Shown: positions 28,701 to 37,555, counted from the first letter of the stretch. The stretch: 64,000 bases of DNA from Candidatus Flexifilum breve (GCA_016717205.1 JADKGC010000006.1:248001-312000), one strand, 5' to 3'. Notes: generated by a model from the letters alone, not told the origin. Made by a program: numbers and translations.

Positions 28701-29947
28701 ATGCGGGAATTGCGGACGCCGAAGTCTGCATCCAGCGAGTCATCGTTTTCGATGGTTGCGGTGCGGCTGCGTTCGAAGTCACCGGGCGCGTACAGGCGCA
28801 CAATCGTGTCGAGATCGTCGCTGTCGGCGACCATTTCGACGGTGATGACATCGCCTTCGGCCAGTTCGACGGCAAACTGCTGCTGCGGCTCAGCCGTGGT
28901 CAGTTCACCCGTGATGCTCGCGCCGCCGACCGCGATCTGCGGTGGCTGTGTGGCGGTCGGCGTTGGATCTTGAGCCACAGGTGGTGCTCCGCCAGCCAAT
29001 GGGACAAGATTGTATGTGCTTTCGCTGCCACGGATGGTGAGGGTAAATTGACCTGTCGCACTGCCGTTGAAACTGGTTGCTGCAATCACCCAGCCACCCG
29101 ACTCAGTGACTTCGAAGTCGGCGATCCGTGAGTTCAGGGTCCCAAAACTCTGATCACCAGCGTCGTCGTTGTCCAACGTAGGGGTGACGCCCGGACTGTA
29201 GATGCCGGGAGCATAGAGACGCAAATAGGTATCGAAGGAATTGTCCACCGCGGCCAGTTCAATAGTCACCGTGTCGCCGGCGTTGAGATCCACAGTGTAG
29301 AGTAGCTGATTGTTGTTCTCATCGAGCACACCTTCGACCGTCGTGCCGCCGACCGCCGCCGGACGCGGCGTCGCGGTCGGGGCGCTGACGGTGCCAGAGA
29401 CAATCGAATTGATGATGAGATCGTATTCCGCCTGATAATCGGTCAGTTGGTCGCCAGTCTGGATGGCAACAACGACCAGACCGGACGGCGAGTCATAGAC
29501 TGCGACCGCGGCTTCAATCCCTTGCAGACGCATCTGCACGTCTTGAATCTCTACATAGACGAAGGGGAAATCGTTGAGCGTTCCTTCTTGAATTTCGCCG
29601 TTTACGTCGCCCTGTTCCAGGAGGGTATCCACAATTGCACGCGGTGTTGTCGCGTCCTCCAGCCCCGGCATAAGCTGCGCTATGGCGGTTGGCGAATAGA
29701 TCGCCAGCGCGACCAGCCCATCGTCACTCACGTCGTCACTCTGGTCAATGTCGAGCGCGGCGGTGGTGTTGCCCACCAACACAAAGCCGTCGTCCTCGCG
29801 CAGTACCCAGGAATCTGGATATTCAAAAGCTAAAGAACCATCAGGAAAGGTATAACTGAGAGTGTCACCTTGAGCGAGGACGGCCCCCGTCATCAGGAGT
29901 GTCAATAACCAGACACCCAATACTAAGTACAGTTTACGTCGTTGCAT
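25721..29947 (-). CDS. Large secreted protein: six PPC-like repeats, discoidin-like domain, TPRs
   Basis: 1,408 residues with a signal peptide (about 1-25, GAVLAQ). After a PsbP/Mog1-like N-terminal domain (about 26-195) come six repeats of about 110-128 residues (about 200-1000). Each contains a VxGxL start, FDTxLRLYAPGDFExGRxATxENDDSGD-like core, NSRIxDF and WVIEVTSF; these resemble bacterial pre-peptidase C-terminal (PPC) domains. A galactose-binding/discoidin-like region follows (about 1030-1165), then five or more TPRs (about 1185-1400). There is no catalytic domain or membrane anchor. Likely a surface adhesion or scaffold protein. DNA of repeats 3-5 is partly identical. Confidence 0.8.
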   Translation of the reverse strand: MQRRKLYLVLGVWLLTLLMTGAVLAQGDTLSYTFPDGSLAFEYPDSWVLREDDGFVLVGNTTAALDIDQSDDVSDDGLVALAIYSPTAIAQLMPGLEDATTPRAIVDTLLEQGDVNGEIQEGTLNDFPFVYVEIQDVQMRLQGIEAAVAVYDSPSGLVVVAIQTGDQLTDYQAEYDLIINSIVSGTVSAPTATPRPAAVGGTTVEGVLDENNNQLLYTVDLNAGDTVTIELAAVDNSFDTYLRLYAPGIYSPGVTPTLDNDDAGDQSFGTLNSRIADFEVTESGGWVIAATSFNGSATGQFTLTIRGSESTYNLVPLAGGAPPVAQDPTPTATQPPQIAVGGASITGELTTAEPQQQFAVELAEGDVITVEMVADSDDLDTIVRLYAPGDFERSRTATIENDDSLDADFGVRNSRIEDFAVTESGTWVIEASSFARIGTGTYTITVSGSGSYSIVPLGDQPIAPRETETPVAVGGSSIVGDLVRGATAQSFTVELTEGDRVTIEVASENNSFDTLLRLYAPGDFESGRDATVENDDSGDIDFGNLNSRIEDFRVSESGTWVIEVTSFSGTATGTFTLTVRGDETYVLAPLGDLPAPTPRPGDTGGSSVDGSLTRSAAAQPFTVELTDGDRVTIEVSSPDFDTLVRLYAPGDFERGRRFEVQNDDSGDSDFGSLNSRIEDFRVNETGMWVIEVTSFSGTATGAFTLTVRGDGEYNLNAGGVEAPEPLAVAATLSGSLTDRAPAQQFAIDLNEGELVTIEVAADLNAFDTLLRLYAPDDFERGRDATIENDDSGDSNFGNLNSRIASFEVTETGTWVIEVTSFSGTATGAYTLTVRGDGSYALTPLNSDLPVQQVTPTPVPPTELPPVLTGDDVLVYNEAVTGTINRTNRDVAWRFAGAAGDLVTITMVAEDVNELDPRIFLYTADAFAVDGAELAENDDSQDADFGVRNSRIADLTLPVTGEYVLVATCFVACDGDYTLLIEADATAIVEPTPPPVTTGDELRQWAVSATATTEYTADAWSAMQASGAPDTTECADIRTAWASSDSRGVDSLTLNYAQAVVPTQINIYQTLGPGSITSVQVITVNGDIIDLHNSADPPGNTPCPGVFTVNVDGITALVSGVIVNLDQTIGQGWNEIDAVELVGLGTGEVSISEEPTTDITALLEQAQAAVNAEEWDTAVALYTTALEIDPENGDAYFFRGYAYYFLGSNDEALSDFNNALQFGATDTAWVYNVRGLTYDLLGEYDLALADFDAAVELAPNYEAAIQNRAYVFGVRLGDWKKYTDQYRILVDLAPDNSDYHNGVGWGLVQQRRYREALEELNTALDLNPDNSSALDSRAWAYLGLEDYVNAEADFRAAIELGEIYSYYGLAELFHAQGNDEEALVNLRTYLSEAGEDAAPEALALQETLR

Positions 29948-30108
29948 TATGCCTCCGTTGAGCTGCCGTCGAGACCGTCACGACTCGTGCGGGCAGCACG
30001 CTGGTAAAGGATAGCGGTGTAGCTATAGCATAAACGCAAATTGCGGCATTGGTATTCGACTAAAGTTGGAGAGTGGAGAGAAAGTCTTAATTATTGGGGG
30101 GAAAGTAC

Positions 30109-30136
30109 TCAGAGTGCGCCCGGAGACGCACTCTGA
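30109..30136 (-). terminator. Terminator-like hairpin after the oxidoreductase operon
   Basis: TCAGAGTGCG (30109-30118) pairs with CGCACTCTGA (30127-30136), a 10-bp perfect stem 18 bp beyond the Gfo/Idh/MocA stop on the minus strand. An A-rich stretch on the plus strand nearby (AAAG) gives only a weak U-tract. Confidence 0.6.
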
Positions 30137-30153
30137 TACGACATAAATGAAAA

Positions 30154-31254
30154 CTAGGGCATTTCCAGCACGCGCGGCGGCAAGCCGACGGGCAGCGCTT
30201 CTGGCCGTTCCACCGTGCTCTGCAGCGTGACATACGAACCGCTCTCGAACGCCTTGCTGAAGGCGTGCATGATTTCCAGCACGTGGTAGGCAAGATCGCC
30301 GCTGGCACGGTGTGGACGACCGTCGCGGATGCCGTAGGCCATATCCGCCAAACCGATGCCACGCGCCCAGTCTTCGCGGTGCTCGACGGGCATCACTTCC
30401 CAGTCGTGCTTTTCCGGTACGAACAGCTTGACCTGCCGGGGATCGTAGCCGTTGGGGTCGGGGATGGCGATGCTGCCCACCGAACCGTAGATTTCCATCT
30501 GCGGCAGGCGGTGCCCCCACACGTCAAAGCTGGTGATCAGCGTAGCCAGCGCGCCCGACGCGAATTCCAGCGTGCCGGTGTAGTGGGTCGGCACATTGAC
30601 CGGGAGCGTGCGCCCACTGGCGGTCGTGCGGGTGGGGAACGACGCGCGCGCCGCGCCGCTCACGCGGACCACTGGTCCGAGCAGCGTCACCAAGCAGGTG
30701 ACGTAGTACGGACCCATGTCGAACATGGGGCCACCGCCGGGCGCGTAGAAGAAATCAGGATTTGGATGCCAGCGTTCCGGTCCGTGACCGAGCATGAAGC
30801 CGACCGCCGCGACCGGATCGCCAATCGCGCCTTCGTCGATCAGCTTGCGGGCGGCCTGATGCTGGCCGAACAGGAACGTATCCGGCGCGCAGCCCACGCG
30901 CAAACCCTTCGCGGCGGCGGTGTCGATGATGGCTTTGCCGTCGCTCAGGCTGATGGCCAGCGGCTTTTCGGTGTAGATGTGTTTGCCCGCGTTCAACGCT
31001 TTCAAGCTGACTTCCGCGTGCACGGCGGGAATCGTCAGGTTGACGACGATGTCGATATTCGGGTCGGCGAGCAAATCATCCACTGAACAGGCTGTTGGGA
31101 TGTTGTTCTCGGCGGCGACTTTCCGCGCCTTGTCGAGATCGATGTCGGCGACCGCGACCAGATCGAGGATGTCGAAGGCGCGGCAGCCTTTGATATACGC
31201 GGGGCTGATGTTGCCCACGCCGATGAGACCGACTTTGTAAGTTTTGTTCGCCAT
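30154..31254 (-). CDS. Gfo/Idh/MocA-family sugar oxidoreductase
   Basis: A 366-residue NAD(P)-dependent dehydrogenase. The N-terminal Rossmann motif is VGLIGVGNISPAYIKG; EKPLAISLSDGKA near residue 96 holds the conserved Lys of the EKP motif. The C-terminal domain begins about 130 (GFMLGHGPERWHPNPDFFYAPGGGPMFDMGPYY). It is 9 bp downstream of a sugar isomerase/epimerase gene, a frequent pairing in inositol and keto-sugar catabolism. The exact sugar is unknown. Confidence 0.9.
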   Translation of the reverse strand: MANKTYKVGLIGVGNISPAYIKGCRAFDILDLVAVADIDLDKARKVAAENNIPTACSVDDLLADPNIDIVVNLTIPAVHAEVSLKALNAGKHIYTEKPLAISLSDGKAIIDTAAAKGLRVGCAPDTFLFGQHQAARKLIDEGAIGDPVAAVGFMLGHGPERWHPNPDFFYAPGGGPMFDMGPYYVTCLVTLLGPVVRVSGAARASFPTRTTASGRTLPVNVPTHYTGTLEFASGALATLITSFDVWGHRLPQMEIYGSVGSIAIPDPNGYDPRQVKLFVPEKHDWEVMPVEHREDWARGIGLADMAYGIRDGRPHRASGDLAYHVLEIMHAFSKAFESGSYVTLQSTVERPEALPVGLPPRVLEMP

Positions 31255-31263
31255 GATTATGTC

Positions 31264-31992
31264 CTAGAGGTTGCTGAGGTAACGGAAACTCTTGTCAACT
31301 GCGGCCAGCGGGTCGCCGTCCACGCGGTCGGCTTCCACAATGTGATATTCGGCGGGGAAAGCCGCGAAAATCTCCCGGAAATTCATCACGCCATCGCCGA
31401 CGGCGGTCATCGGCTGGCCGACGACACACGGGCCATCCTTGACGTGCATCAACTGCGCGGCCTGGGGGCCGAGCGCCTGCAAAACTTCGATTACGTTGGC
31501 GCCGCCCGTTTGCACCCAATAAGTATCGACTTCAAACAGCACAGTCGGCGCGACCAGTTCCTTCAGGCGCAGCAGCGGCAGCGAACCATCGGGCAGGCGG
31601 CGCAGTTCGAAATCGTGATTGTGGTAGGCGAGGCTCAGACCGTGTTCGCGGGCGACCGCATCGGCGGCATTGAGCTGGTCGGCGAGTCGTTGAATGCGAT
31701 CCAGCGCTTCGAAGTTCTCGGCGGCGATCCACGGGAAGACGATCGTCTTCGCGCCCAACGCGCCAATTGTATCGAGCACTTTCTGCTGATTGTCTCCGAG
31801 CGGCAGGGGGGAATGCGCGCTGGTGACCTTCAGCCCCAGTTCATCAAACAAGGCTTTCGCTTTGGCGGGCGACTCCCCATAGACGCCTGCCGTTTCCACC
31901 GCCGGATAGCCATACGCGGCAATCTGGCGAATTGTGCCCTCGAAATTAGCCGAGAGCGCATCCCGTACCGTATAAAGTTGAAGCGCAATCAT
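31264..31992 (-). CDS. Sugar phosphate isomerase/epimerase (xylose isomerase-like TIM barrel)
   Basis: A 242-residue AP_endonuc_2/IolE-type barrel. Visible elements: MIALQLYTVRDAL start, GYPAVETAGVYG, LKVTSAHSPLPL, the metal-region YHNHDFELRR, FEVDTYWVQTGG and MHVKDG. Metal-binding His/Glu/Asp positions appear intact. ATG 31992 has AGAGGAAC upstream. It precedes the Gfo/Idh/MocA gene in the same operon and probably interconverts a ketose or inosose with that enzyme's product. Confidence 0.88.
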   Translation of the reverse strand: MIALQLYTVRDALSANFEGTIRQIAAYGYPAVETAGVYGESPAKAKALFDELGLKVTSAHSPLPLGDNQQKVLDTIGALGAKTIVFPWIAAENFEALDRIQRLADQLNAADAVAREHGLSLAYHNHDFELRRLPDGSLPLLRLKELVAPTVLFEVDTYWVQTGGANVIEVLQALGPQAAQLMHVKDGPCVVGQPMTAVGDGVMNFREIFAAFPAEYHIVEADRVDGDPLAAVDKSFRYLSNL

Positions 31993-32186
31993 GAGATATT
32001 GTTCCTCTGTCTATCAATTGGGAGATCAAGCGCCCAGCGGCGACCCTGCAATCGCTCCCACACAACCTATTGAAGATAACCGTTTTCTGCGCGGCTGACT
32101 ACCCCATTATGAGTAGTTATGAAAAATAGCGCGGTCGCTGCCACAGTGATGATAAGCTACAACGAATACACCATAGTTGAGCCAAG

Positions 32187-33176
32187 ATGATGACGATGAC
32201 AACTAAGTTTGACCCTGCGCGCCTGGTGCAATTGGACTTTAATGGGCCATCGCAACGGTTCGCCATGACGGAGCTGCAGCCGCTCGCGGCAGCGCTCGCC
32301 GCGCACGTCCTGACCGAGGCGACCTCGGTGCTCTATACACAGCAAGGCGACCAGATTTACGTGTTTCGGACGTCGCACTTTTCGCTATACAACGTCATGC
32401 AGGGGGTGATCGATGGTCAGCCGTGGATGGCGACCTTCTGCGCGGTGTGCAACGCCGGGATGAGCTTTTCACCCGTCGTGAATGGCCAGACGCTCGAATT
32501 TTACGGGGTTGGTTACTATGATGCGATGACGCTGCTGGCGGATCGGCAGACTGGGTCGTACTGGGATCACCTGACGGGTGAATGTCTGTATGGCCAGTAC
32601 GTGGGGACGACACTGCCGCAGTTGACGACGATGACTCACTCGACGGCGGGGCAGGTGATCAAGCAGACCCCGGACGCCCAGTTCGTCGTGACCGCGTTGA
32701 CTCCCGACAAGGTCCAGTTCGAAGCCTTCGCGGAAGCGCTGCGCGTCGCGCCGGAGCCGCAGTGGTTCCCACAGATTATGAGCACGCTCGATGCGGAAGA
32801 TAAGCGCTTGCCGCGTTTTGAAATGGGACTCGGCGTGTGGGCGCCTGGTGCGGCGCGCTTCTACCCGTTCACGACCCTGCACGCTAACGACAACATCGTG
32901 TTCGACGAGTTCGCGGGTCAGCGGCTGCTGGTCTACGTTGACCCGGAGACGACTAATCCGCTGGCGCTGTTCACCGACGCGACGAGCGCGGAGTGGCGGC
33001 GCGATGTGCTCGTGCTCAACAACGGCCAGACCCTGCACAATGGGGTTTTACAGCAGCGCGGGGACCTTATTCCGATTAGTCGCCCCCTTCAGTTGTTCCA
33101 ACGCTGGTACAGCTTTGCGATCACGTTTCCCGACTGCGAGGTCTACCCGACCTACCTGCGCGCAAAATCAGGCTAA
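32187..33176 (+). CDS. DUF3179 protein
   Basis: A 329-residue protein. The DUF3179 signature is clear: PWMATFCAVCNAGMSFSPV with two Cys, GVGYYDAMTLLADRQTGSYWDHLTGECLYG and ETTNPLALFTD. Several methionines start the frame; ATG 32187 is used but 32190 or 32196 are equally possible. No signal peptide is evident, although many relatives are exported. The function of DUF3179 is unknown. An ankyrin gene follows 41 bp later. Confidence 0.82.
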   Translation: MMTMTTKFDPARLVQLDFNGPSQRFAMTELQPLAAALAAHVLTEATSVLYTQQGDQIYVFRTSHFSLYNVMQGVIDGQPWMATFCAVCNAGMSFSPVVNGQTLEFYGVGYYDAMTLLADRQTGSYWDHLTGECLYGQYVGTTLPQLTTMTHSTAGQVIKQTPDAQFVVTALTPDKVQFEAFAEALRVAPEPQWFPQIMSTLDAEDKRLPRFEMGLGVWAPGAARFYPFTTLHANDNIVFDEFAGQRLLVYVDPETTNPLALFTDATSAEWRRDVLVLNNGQTLHNGVLQQRGDLIPISRPLQLFQRWYSFAITFPDCEVYPTYLRAKSG

Positions 33177-33217
33177 ACTAGAGTCGATAGTGAACTTGGG
33201 TGCACACAGGAGAGCGT

Positions 33218-33700
33218 ATGACAGCCTTGATGAAAGCGGTGAAGGCGAACAACCCGGCGCAGGTCAAGCAGTTGATCGCGCAGGGCGTGAATGTGAACGA
33301 AACGGACGCGGGCGGCGACGCGCCGTTGGTCATGGCGGCGTATCTCGGCTATACCGACGTCACGCGGTTGCTGTTGGAAGCGGGTGCCGATGTCGGCGCG
33401 CTTGACCCCGGCATGAAGGCGACCGCACTGCATGCGGCGTCGTATGCGGGGCGCGTGGAACCCGCCAAACTGCTCATCCAATACGGCATCGAGATCGACC
33501 GGCAGGGACCCTACAACGGCTATACCGCGCTGCATGATGCCATCTGGCAGAACAATGTCGAAGTGGCGCGTGTGCTGATCGACGCGGGGGCGAACCTACA
33601 CATCAAGAATCATGACGGGCAGACGCCACTGGATTTCGCCAAAGCGAAGCGTCACAACGAAATCGTTAAGTTGATCGAGCAGAAGCTCGGCCACGGATAA
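33218..33700 (+). CDS. Ankyrin-repeat protein
   Basis: A 160-residue protein made of four to five ankyrin repeats: MTALMKAVKANNPAQVKQLIAQGVNVNE, GDAPLVMAAYLGYTDVTRLLLEAGADV, TALHAASYAGRVEPAKLLIQYG, GYTALHDAIWQNNVEVARVLIDAGANL and GQTPLDFAKAK. ATG 33218 has AGGAGAG four bases before it. No signal peptide; probably an intracellular protein-binding module. Its partner is unknown. Confidence 0.88.
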   Translation: MTALMKAVKANNPAQVKQLIAQGVNVNETDAGGDAPLVMAAYLGYTDVTRLLLEAGADVGALDPGMKATALHAASYAGRVEPAKLLIQYGIEIDRQGPYNGYTALHDAIWQNNVEVARVLIDAGANLHIKNHDGQTPLDFAKAKRHNEIVKLIEQKLGHG

Positions 33701-33777
33701 GCTTGTCTCACGTCTTGTGTCAAAACATGAATCGTGTGATGAATCAACGATTTTCCCTGCATGGTTGGTACACGAAT

Positions 33778-34878
33778 ATGGTCAAAACGTATAGGGTTCG
33801 CACGCTCATCTTGACTCTTGTGCTCTGCGGTCTACTGGTCGGCACAGGTCAGGCTCAAGAAAACTTGCCAATGCGCACCCATTCACCACTAGCAGTGCTG
33901 GACGTGCAATACAGCCCGGATGGGCAATCGCTTGCGCGGGTCTACGCCGAAGGACGGCTGGAAGTGCTGGACGCTTCCAGCCAGCGCATCATTCTGGAAG
34001 ATATGGTAGAGCTTCCCAACCCCTTGCTGAGAGCCAAAGTCGATTGGTCGCCAACCGGGGATCGGCTCGCCGCCGGTATCGGCTCGCAGGTCTATACTTG
34101 GGATATCGAGAATGGACGGCTGTTGCAGGCAGTGGATGCAGGCGGGGCTGAGTCATTAGTCTATTTCGAAGACGGGTCGTATATTCCTGAAGGATTCGTA
34201 AGCCTGCAATGGGACAGTACGGGCGCGCTGTTGCTGGCGAAAAGCGTAAGTTCTCGCTTCACCGTTTGGTCAACCGAGCAGCAAACCTTCATCGTCGATC
34301 AGGTGATCGGGAACAACCCTGTACCGATAGTATGGTTGACAGACAACCAACATATCTCCACTGGTAACAGTGTTTTTGACATCCAAAATCAAACCCGAGT
34401 CTTTGTTCCTCGTCTAGGACAGCAAATACCTGAAGCTGCGAGTCATTGTGGAGTGTATCTTTCAATTGCCAGTAACGCGGATCGCACCCAGATCGCATGG
34501 GGAACATGGAATGGCTGCATCGTTATATTGGACGCTGCAACTGGTGACCAGATAGCTGGCTACAAAATCGCGGATAACAGCAATCCTATCTGGGGCGTGG
34601 GTTGGTCGCCGGATGACCGAGCAATCGTTGCCGTCGATAGCTTGGGTGCTGTACGCGTTGTGGATGTTGCAACAGGTAACGTGACCCTGATTGCGCAGCA
34701 CGACGGCCCCCTCTATGCCGTTGATTGGGCGGATGATAACTCAGCGATTGCTTATGGTGGAAACACGCAGGCAGAGGAGACTGTTTTTGCGGCTGTGAGC
34801 GTGACAGAGGTCGAACAACTCATGGCAAGTACAGCCCGTCCAGCAGAATTTGCCATTACTCCAGCAGCCGATCGCTAA
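33778..34878 (+). CDS. Secreted WD40-like beta-propeller protein
   Basis: From ATG 33778 the protein has 366 residues with a signal peptide (MVKTYRVRTL... ending GTGQAQ). In-frame starts also exist at 33703 (TTG), 33727 and 33739, which would put a polar stretch before the signal. Propeller-like repeats are visible: AVLDVQYSPDGQSLARVYAEGRLEVLD, VDWSPTGDRLAAGIGSQVYTWD, WGVGWSPDDRAIVAVDSLGAVRVVD and YAVDWADDNSAIAYGG. No catalytic domain. Codon use looks less GC-rich than in the neighbours. Followed by a good terminator. Confidence 0.75.
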   Translation: MVKTYRVRTLILTLVLCGLLVGTGQAQENLPMRTHSPLAVLDVQYSPDGQSLARVYAEGRLEVLDASSQRIILEDMVELPNPLLRAKVDWSPTGDRLAAGIGSQVYTWDIENGRLLQAVDAGGAESLVYFEDGSYIPEGFVSLQWDSTGALLLAKSVSSRFTVWSTEQQTFIVDQVIGNNPVPIVWLTDNQHISTGNSVFDIQNQTRVFVPRLGQQIPEAASHCGVYLSIASNADRTQIAWGTWNGCIVILDAATGDQIAGYKIADNSNPIWGVGWSPDDRAIVAVDSLGAVRVVDVATGNVTLIAQHDGPLYAVDWADDNSAIAYGGNTQAEETVFAAVSVTEVEQLMASTARPAEFAITPAADR

Positions 34879-34881
34879 ACT

Positions 34882-34912
34882 AAAGGGGCACAATCAAGAT
34901 GGTGCCCCTTTT
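34882..34912 (+). terminator. Rho-independent terminator after the propeller gene
   Basis: AAAGGGGCAC (34882-34891) pairs with GTGCCCCTTT (34902-34911) and the T-run continues, just four bases after the stop codon. Confidence 0.85.
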
Positions 34913-35062
34913 CAGGACTCTACCCCATTGTCCCCGACTCGTCTGAGTCCAAGGGCGCAGTGCAGAAGTAATGGCCTCAGCCAACTGGCGCATAGTCTTT
35001 CCCCAACATTGAGCGCACATGAGAAAAGTGAGTGGTTTTCACCAACCGCTCATCAAAACCTC

Positions 35063-35091
35063 TTGCTTCCAAAAACTGTTTTGCATATGAT
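35063..35091 (+). promoter_or_regulatory. Probable promoter of the MarR-exporter operon
   Basis: TTGCTT (35063-35068), 17-bp spacer, TATGAT (35086-35091), 37 bp before the MarR start. The rest of this 215-bp gap shows no gene. Confidence 0.5.
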
Positions 35092-35127
35092 GAGCCTGTC
35101 TATTGATTAGGACTTCGAACTATTCGT

Positions 35128-35583
35128 ATGGCGAAGCGTTCATCCATTGAACTGGCGCACCAAACTATCGGCATCGTCCCCTTCGTGATGCGTTTCATGT
35201 CGGCGGACTTGCGGAACTCGAAGTATGGCGCGCTGGCAGGGCATGTCTCCATTCTGGGTATGTTGGAACAGCGCCCGTACACGATGAAGGAATTGGCCGA
35301 AACGCACATGGTCAGTTCTCCGACGATGTCCAGCACCGTCACCACGCTTGAAGAACGCGGGTGGCTGACCCGCGAACGGAGTGTTGATGATCGGCGCGTC
35401 GTTTGGGTGACCATCACGACGGACGGCCAAGCGGCGTTGGACGACATGCGCGGGCAAACCGCCGAGAAGATCGCTGATGTTCTCGACGCGCTGTCCGAAG
35501 ACGATCAAGCGAAACTAGCGGATGGCTTCAGGTTACTCCTCGGCGCGTTCGCGGCAAGCATCGAAGACTCGCACTCACTGTAA
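35128..35583 (+). CDS. MarR-family transcriptional regulator
   Basis: A 151-residue winged-helix regulator. The DNA-binding region is YTMKELAETHMVSSPTMSSTVTTLEERGWLTRERSVDDRRVVWVTITTDG (about 50-100), flanked by dimerisation helices. It is followed 90 bp later by a two-gene drug-type ABC exporter on the same strand, and probably represses itself and the exporter until a small molecule binds. Confidence 0.92.
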   Translation: MAKRSSIELAHQTIGIVPFVMRFMSADLRNSKYGALAGHVSILGMLEQRPYTMKELAETHMVSSPTMSSTVTTLEERGWLTRERSVDDRRVVWVTITTDGQAALDDMRGQTAEKIADVLDALSEDDQAKLADGFRLLLGAFAASIEDSHSL

Positions 35584-35673
35584 ATCAGAGTACCGGTAGT
35601 GATGATGGCCGACGCATATCGCGGTCCGGCAGGCTTAATGTTGTCTAGTGCAGAACGATAGAGGGATCACAGT

Positions 35674-36666
35674 ATGGCTAACGGGGAAATTATCGTCGAG
35701 CAGTTGGTGAAGCGGTATGGCGATTTCATGGCTGTCGATGGCGTCTCATTCAAGGTCGACTCCGGCGAAATCTTCGGCTTTCTCGGCCCGAACGGCGCGG
35801 GAAAATCGACCACGGTCAAGATGTTGACGACGCTGGCGCTGCCCAGTGGTGGGCGCGCCACGGTCGGCGGTTACGATGTTGAAAAAGAAGCGCAGGATGT
35901 GCGCCGGGTGTCTGGTGTGGCTCTGCAGGAAATTGGCCTCGACCCGCTGCTTAAATCGATGGAACTGCTGACCATTCAGGCGCAGTTGTTCGGTGAAAGC
36001 CGCAAGGGTGCTCGTGAGCGCGCCGTCGAACTGCTGGAACTGGTCAAGCTGTCGGATGTGACGGATCGCCCGGTCGGCAAGTACAGCGGTGGTATGCGCC
36101 GCCGTCTCGACCTCGCGCTGGCGCTGGTGCACCGTCCGGACGTGCTGTTCCTCGATGAGCCGACGACCGGCCTCGACCCAGCCAGCCGCCGCGATGTGTG
36201 GAATGAAGTGCGCCGCCTGAATCGCGAATATGGCATGACGATCTTCCTGACCACCCAATACCTCGAAGAGGCCGACGAACTGGCGGATCGTGTCGCCATC
36301 ATCGACCGTGGGCAAATTCGCGTTGAAGGTCAACCACAGGCGCTCAAGGCCGCGCTCGGTGGCGAATCGATTAACGTGACCTTTAAGGAAGTCGACGACG
36401 TCGAATCGGCGAAGGACGAGCTCACCGAAATGTTCGACCGCGTGCAGGTGGATCGCAAGACGCTGCGTCTGTATCGCAACGGCGCGGCGCAAATCGTGCC
36501 GACCGTTATGAACCGCCTGAGCGCGCGCAACCTCGACCCGATTGCGCTCACCTTGACCACGCCCACGCTCGACGATGTGTTCCTGCAGGTGACTGGTCAG
36601 CGCTTCGAAATGGATGACAAGCCCGCCGTTAAGCCCACCAACCGCCGCCAGAAGAAGACCGCCTAG
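35674..36666 (+). CDS. ABC exporter ATPase (DrrA-like)
   Basis: A 330-residue ATP-binding subunit. Walker A is GPNGAGKST (about 39-47), the signature is YSGGMRRRLDLA (about 140), and Walker B is VLFLDEPTTGLDP (about 160). The C-terminal extension of about 100 residues, with TPTLDDVFLQVTG, is typical of daunorubicin-resistance DrrA proteins. It pairs with the membrane subunit 25 bp downstream. Together with the MarR gene it suggests efflux of a toxic or signalling compound. Confidence 0.93.
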   Translation: MANGEIIVEQLVKRYGDFMAVDGVSFKVDSGEIFGFLGPNGAGKSTTVKMLTTLALPSGGRATVGGYDVEKEAQDVRRVSGVALQEIGLDPLLKSMELLTIQAQLFGESRKGARERAVELLELVKLSDVTDRPVGKYSGGMRRRLDLALALVHRPDVLFLDEPTTGLDPASRRDVWNEVRRLNREYGMTIFLTTQYLEEADELADRVAIIDRGQIRVEGQPQALKAALGGESINVTFKEVDDVESAKDELTEMFDRVQVDRKTLRLYRNGAAQIVPTVMNRLSARNLDPIALTLTTPTLDDVFLQVTGQRFEMDDKPAVKPTNRRQKKTA

Positions 36667-36691
36667 TTTTATCGGAATGGAGAACTGAGAC

Positions 36692-37531
36692 ATGACTGCG
36701 ATTTCTAACCCCACAACGACCAGCGCCGTCGGCGCTTTACGCCGGACTCGTTCCGCCACCAGCGCGCCGTTCCTGACGCAGGTGAGCATGATGATGTGGC
36801 GTACGCTCATCACGAACATTCGCGTGCCGGCCGTCATCCTGCCGCCGCTGATCATCAGCGTGTTCTTCCTGTTCGTCTATGAAGCGTCCCTGAGCGGCGC
36901 GGCGAACTTCTTCCTGCGCGGCCAGAGCTATCTCGGCTTCATCCTGCCGCTGTCAGTGGTGAGCGCGGCGCTCTCCGGCGCGGGCGTCGCTGGGCAAAGC
37001 ATCGTCCGCGACATCGAGAATGGCTACTTCGATAAGCTGATGCTCACGCCCGTCAGCCGTGTGGCGGTTGTCCTCGGCCCGATGGTTGCAGGTGCGATCC
37101 TGCTCGGCGTGCAGACTTCGCTCCTGATCGTCATCGCGCTGGTGATGGGGCTGGAACCCGCGACGGGCCTGCCCGGCATCCTTGGTGTGCTTGGTTTCTC
37201 GATGCTGCTCGGTCTGGCGTTCTCCGGTTTCACCATCGGCGTGGCGCTCCGTTCTGGCAGTGCCGGTGCGACGCAGGGCGCGGGCTTCCTGTTCTTCCCG
37301 CTCTCCTTCCTCACGGCGACGTTTGTGCCGCTCAGCCTGCTCACAGGCTGGATCAAGGTGGCGGCGACCTACAACCCCATCACCTACATCCTCGAAGCGA
37401 TGCGCGGCATCATCAATACGGGGTGGGATACGGAAATCTTGCTGCGCGGCCTCGGCGCTATCGCACTGATGGCGGTGGTGCTCTACGCGTTCGCCTTCAG
37501 CAGCCTCAAGGCGCGCACCAAGCGCAAGTAG
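36692..37531 (+). CDS. ABC-2 type exporter permease (DrrB-like)
   Basis: A 279-residue membrane protein with six predicted segments. GYFDKLMLTPVSRVAVVLGPM and the late YNPITYILEAMRGI are typical of ABC-2 permeases of DrrB type. It forms an exporter with the preceding ATPase; the operon ends in a strong terminator. Confidence 0.92.
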   Translation: MTAISNPTTTSAVGALRRTRSATSAPFLTQVSMMMWRTLITNIRVPAVILPPLIISVFFLFVYEASLSGAANFFLRGQSYLGFILPLSVVSAALSGAGVAGQSIVRDIENGYFDKLMLTPVSRVAVVLGPMVAGAILLGVQTSLLIVIALVMGLEPATGLPGILGVLGFSMLLGLAFSGFTIGVALRSGSAGATQGAGFLFFPLSFLTATFVPLSLLTGWIKVAATYNPITYILEAMRGIINTGWDTEILLRGLGAIALMAVVLYAFAFSSLKARTKRK

Positions 37532-37555
37532 TCGGCGTGTTTGCCTGAGTATGTG

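Noticed and set aside
25829..29131. Very long plus-strand open frame opposite the PPC/TPR gene
   Set aside because: It mirrors the codon bias and repeats of the minus-strand gene, lacks a recognisable domain, and the minus frame has a signal peptide and clear domains.
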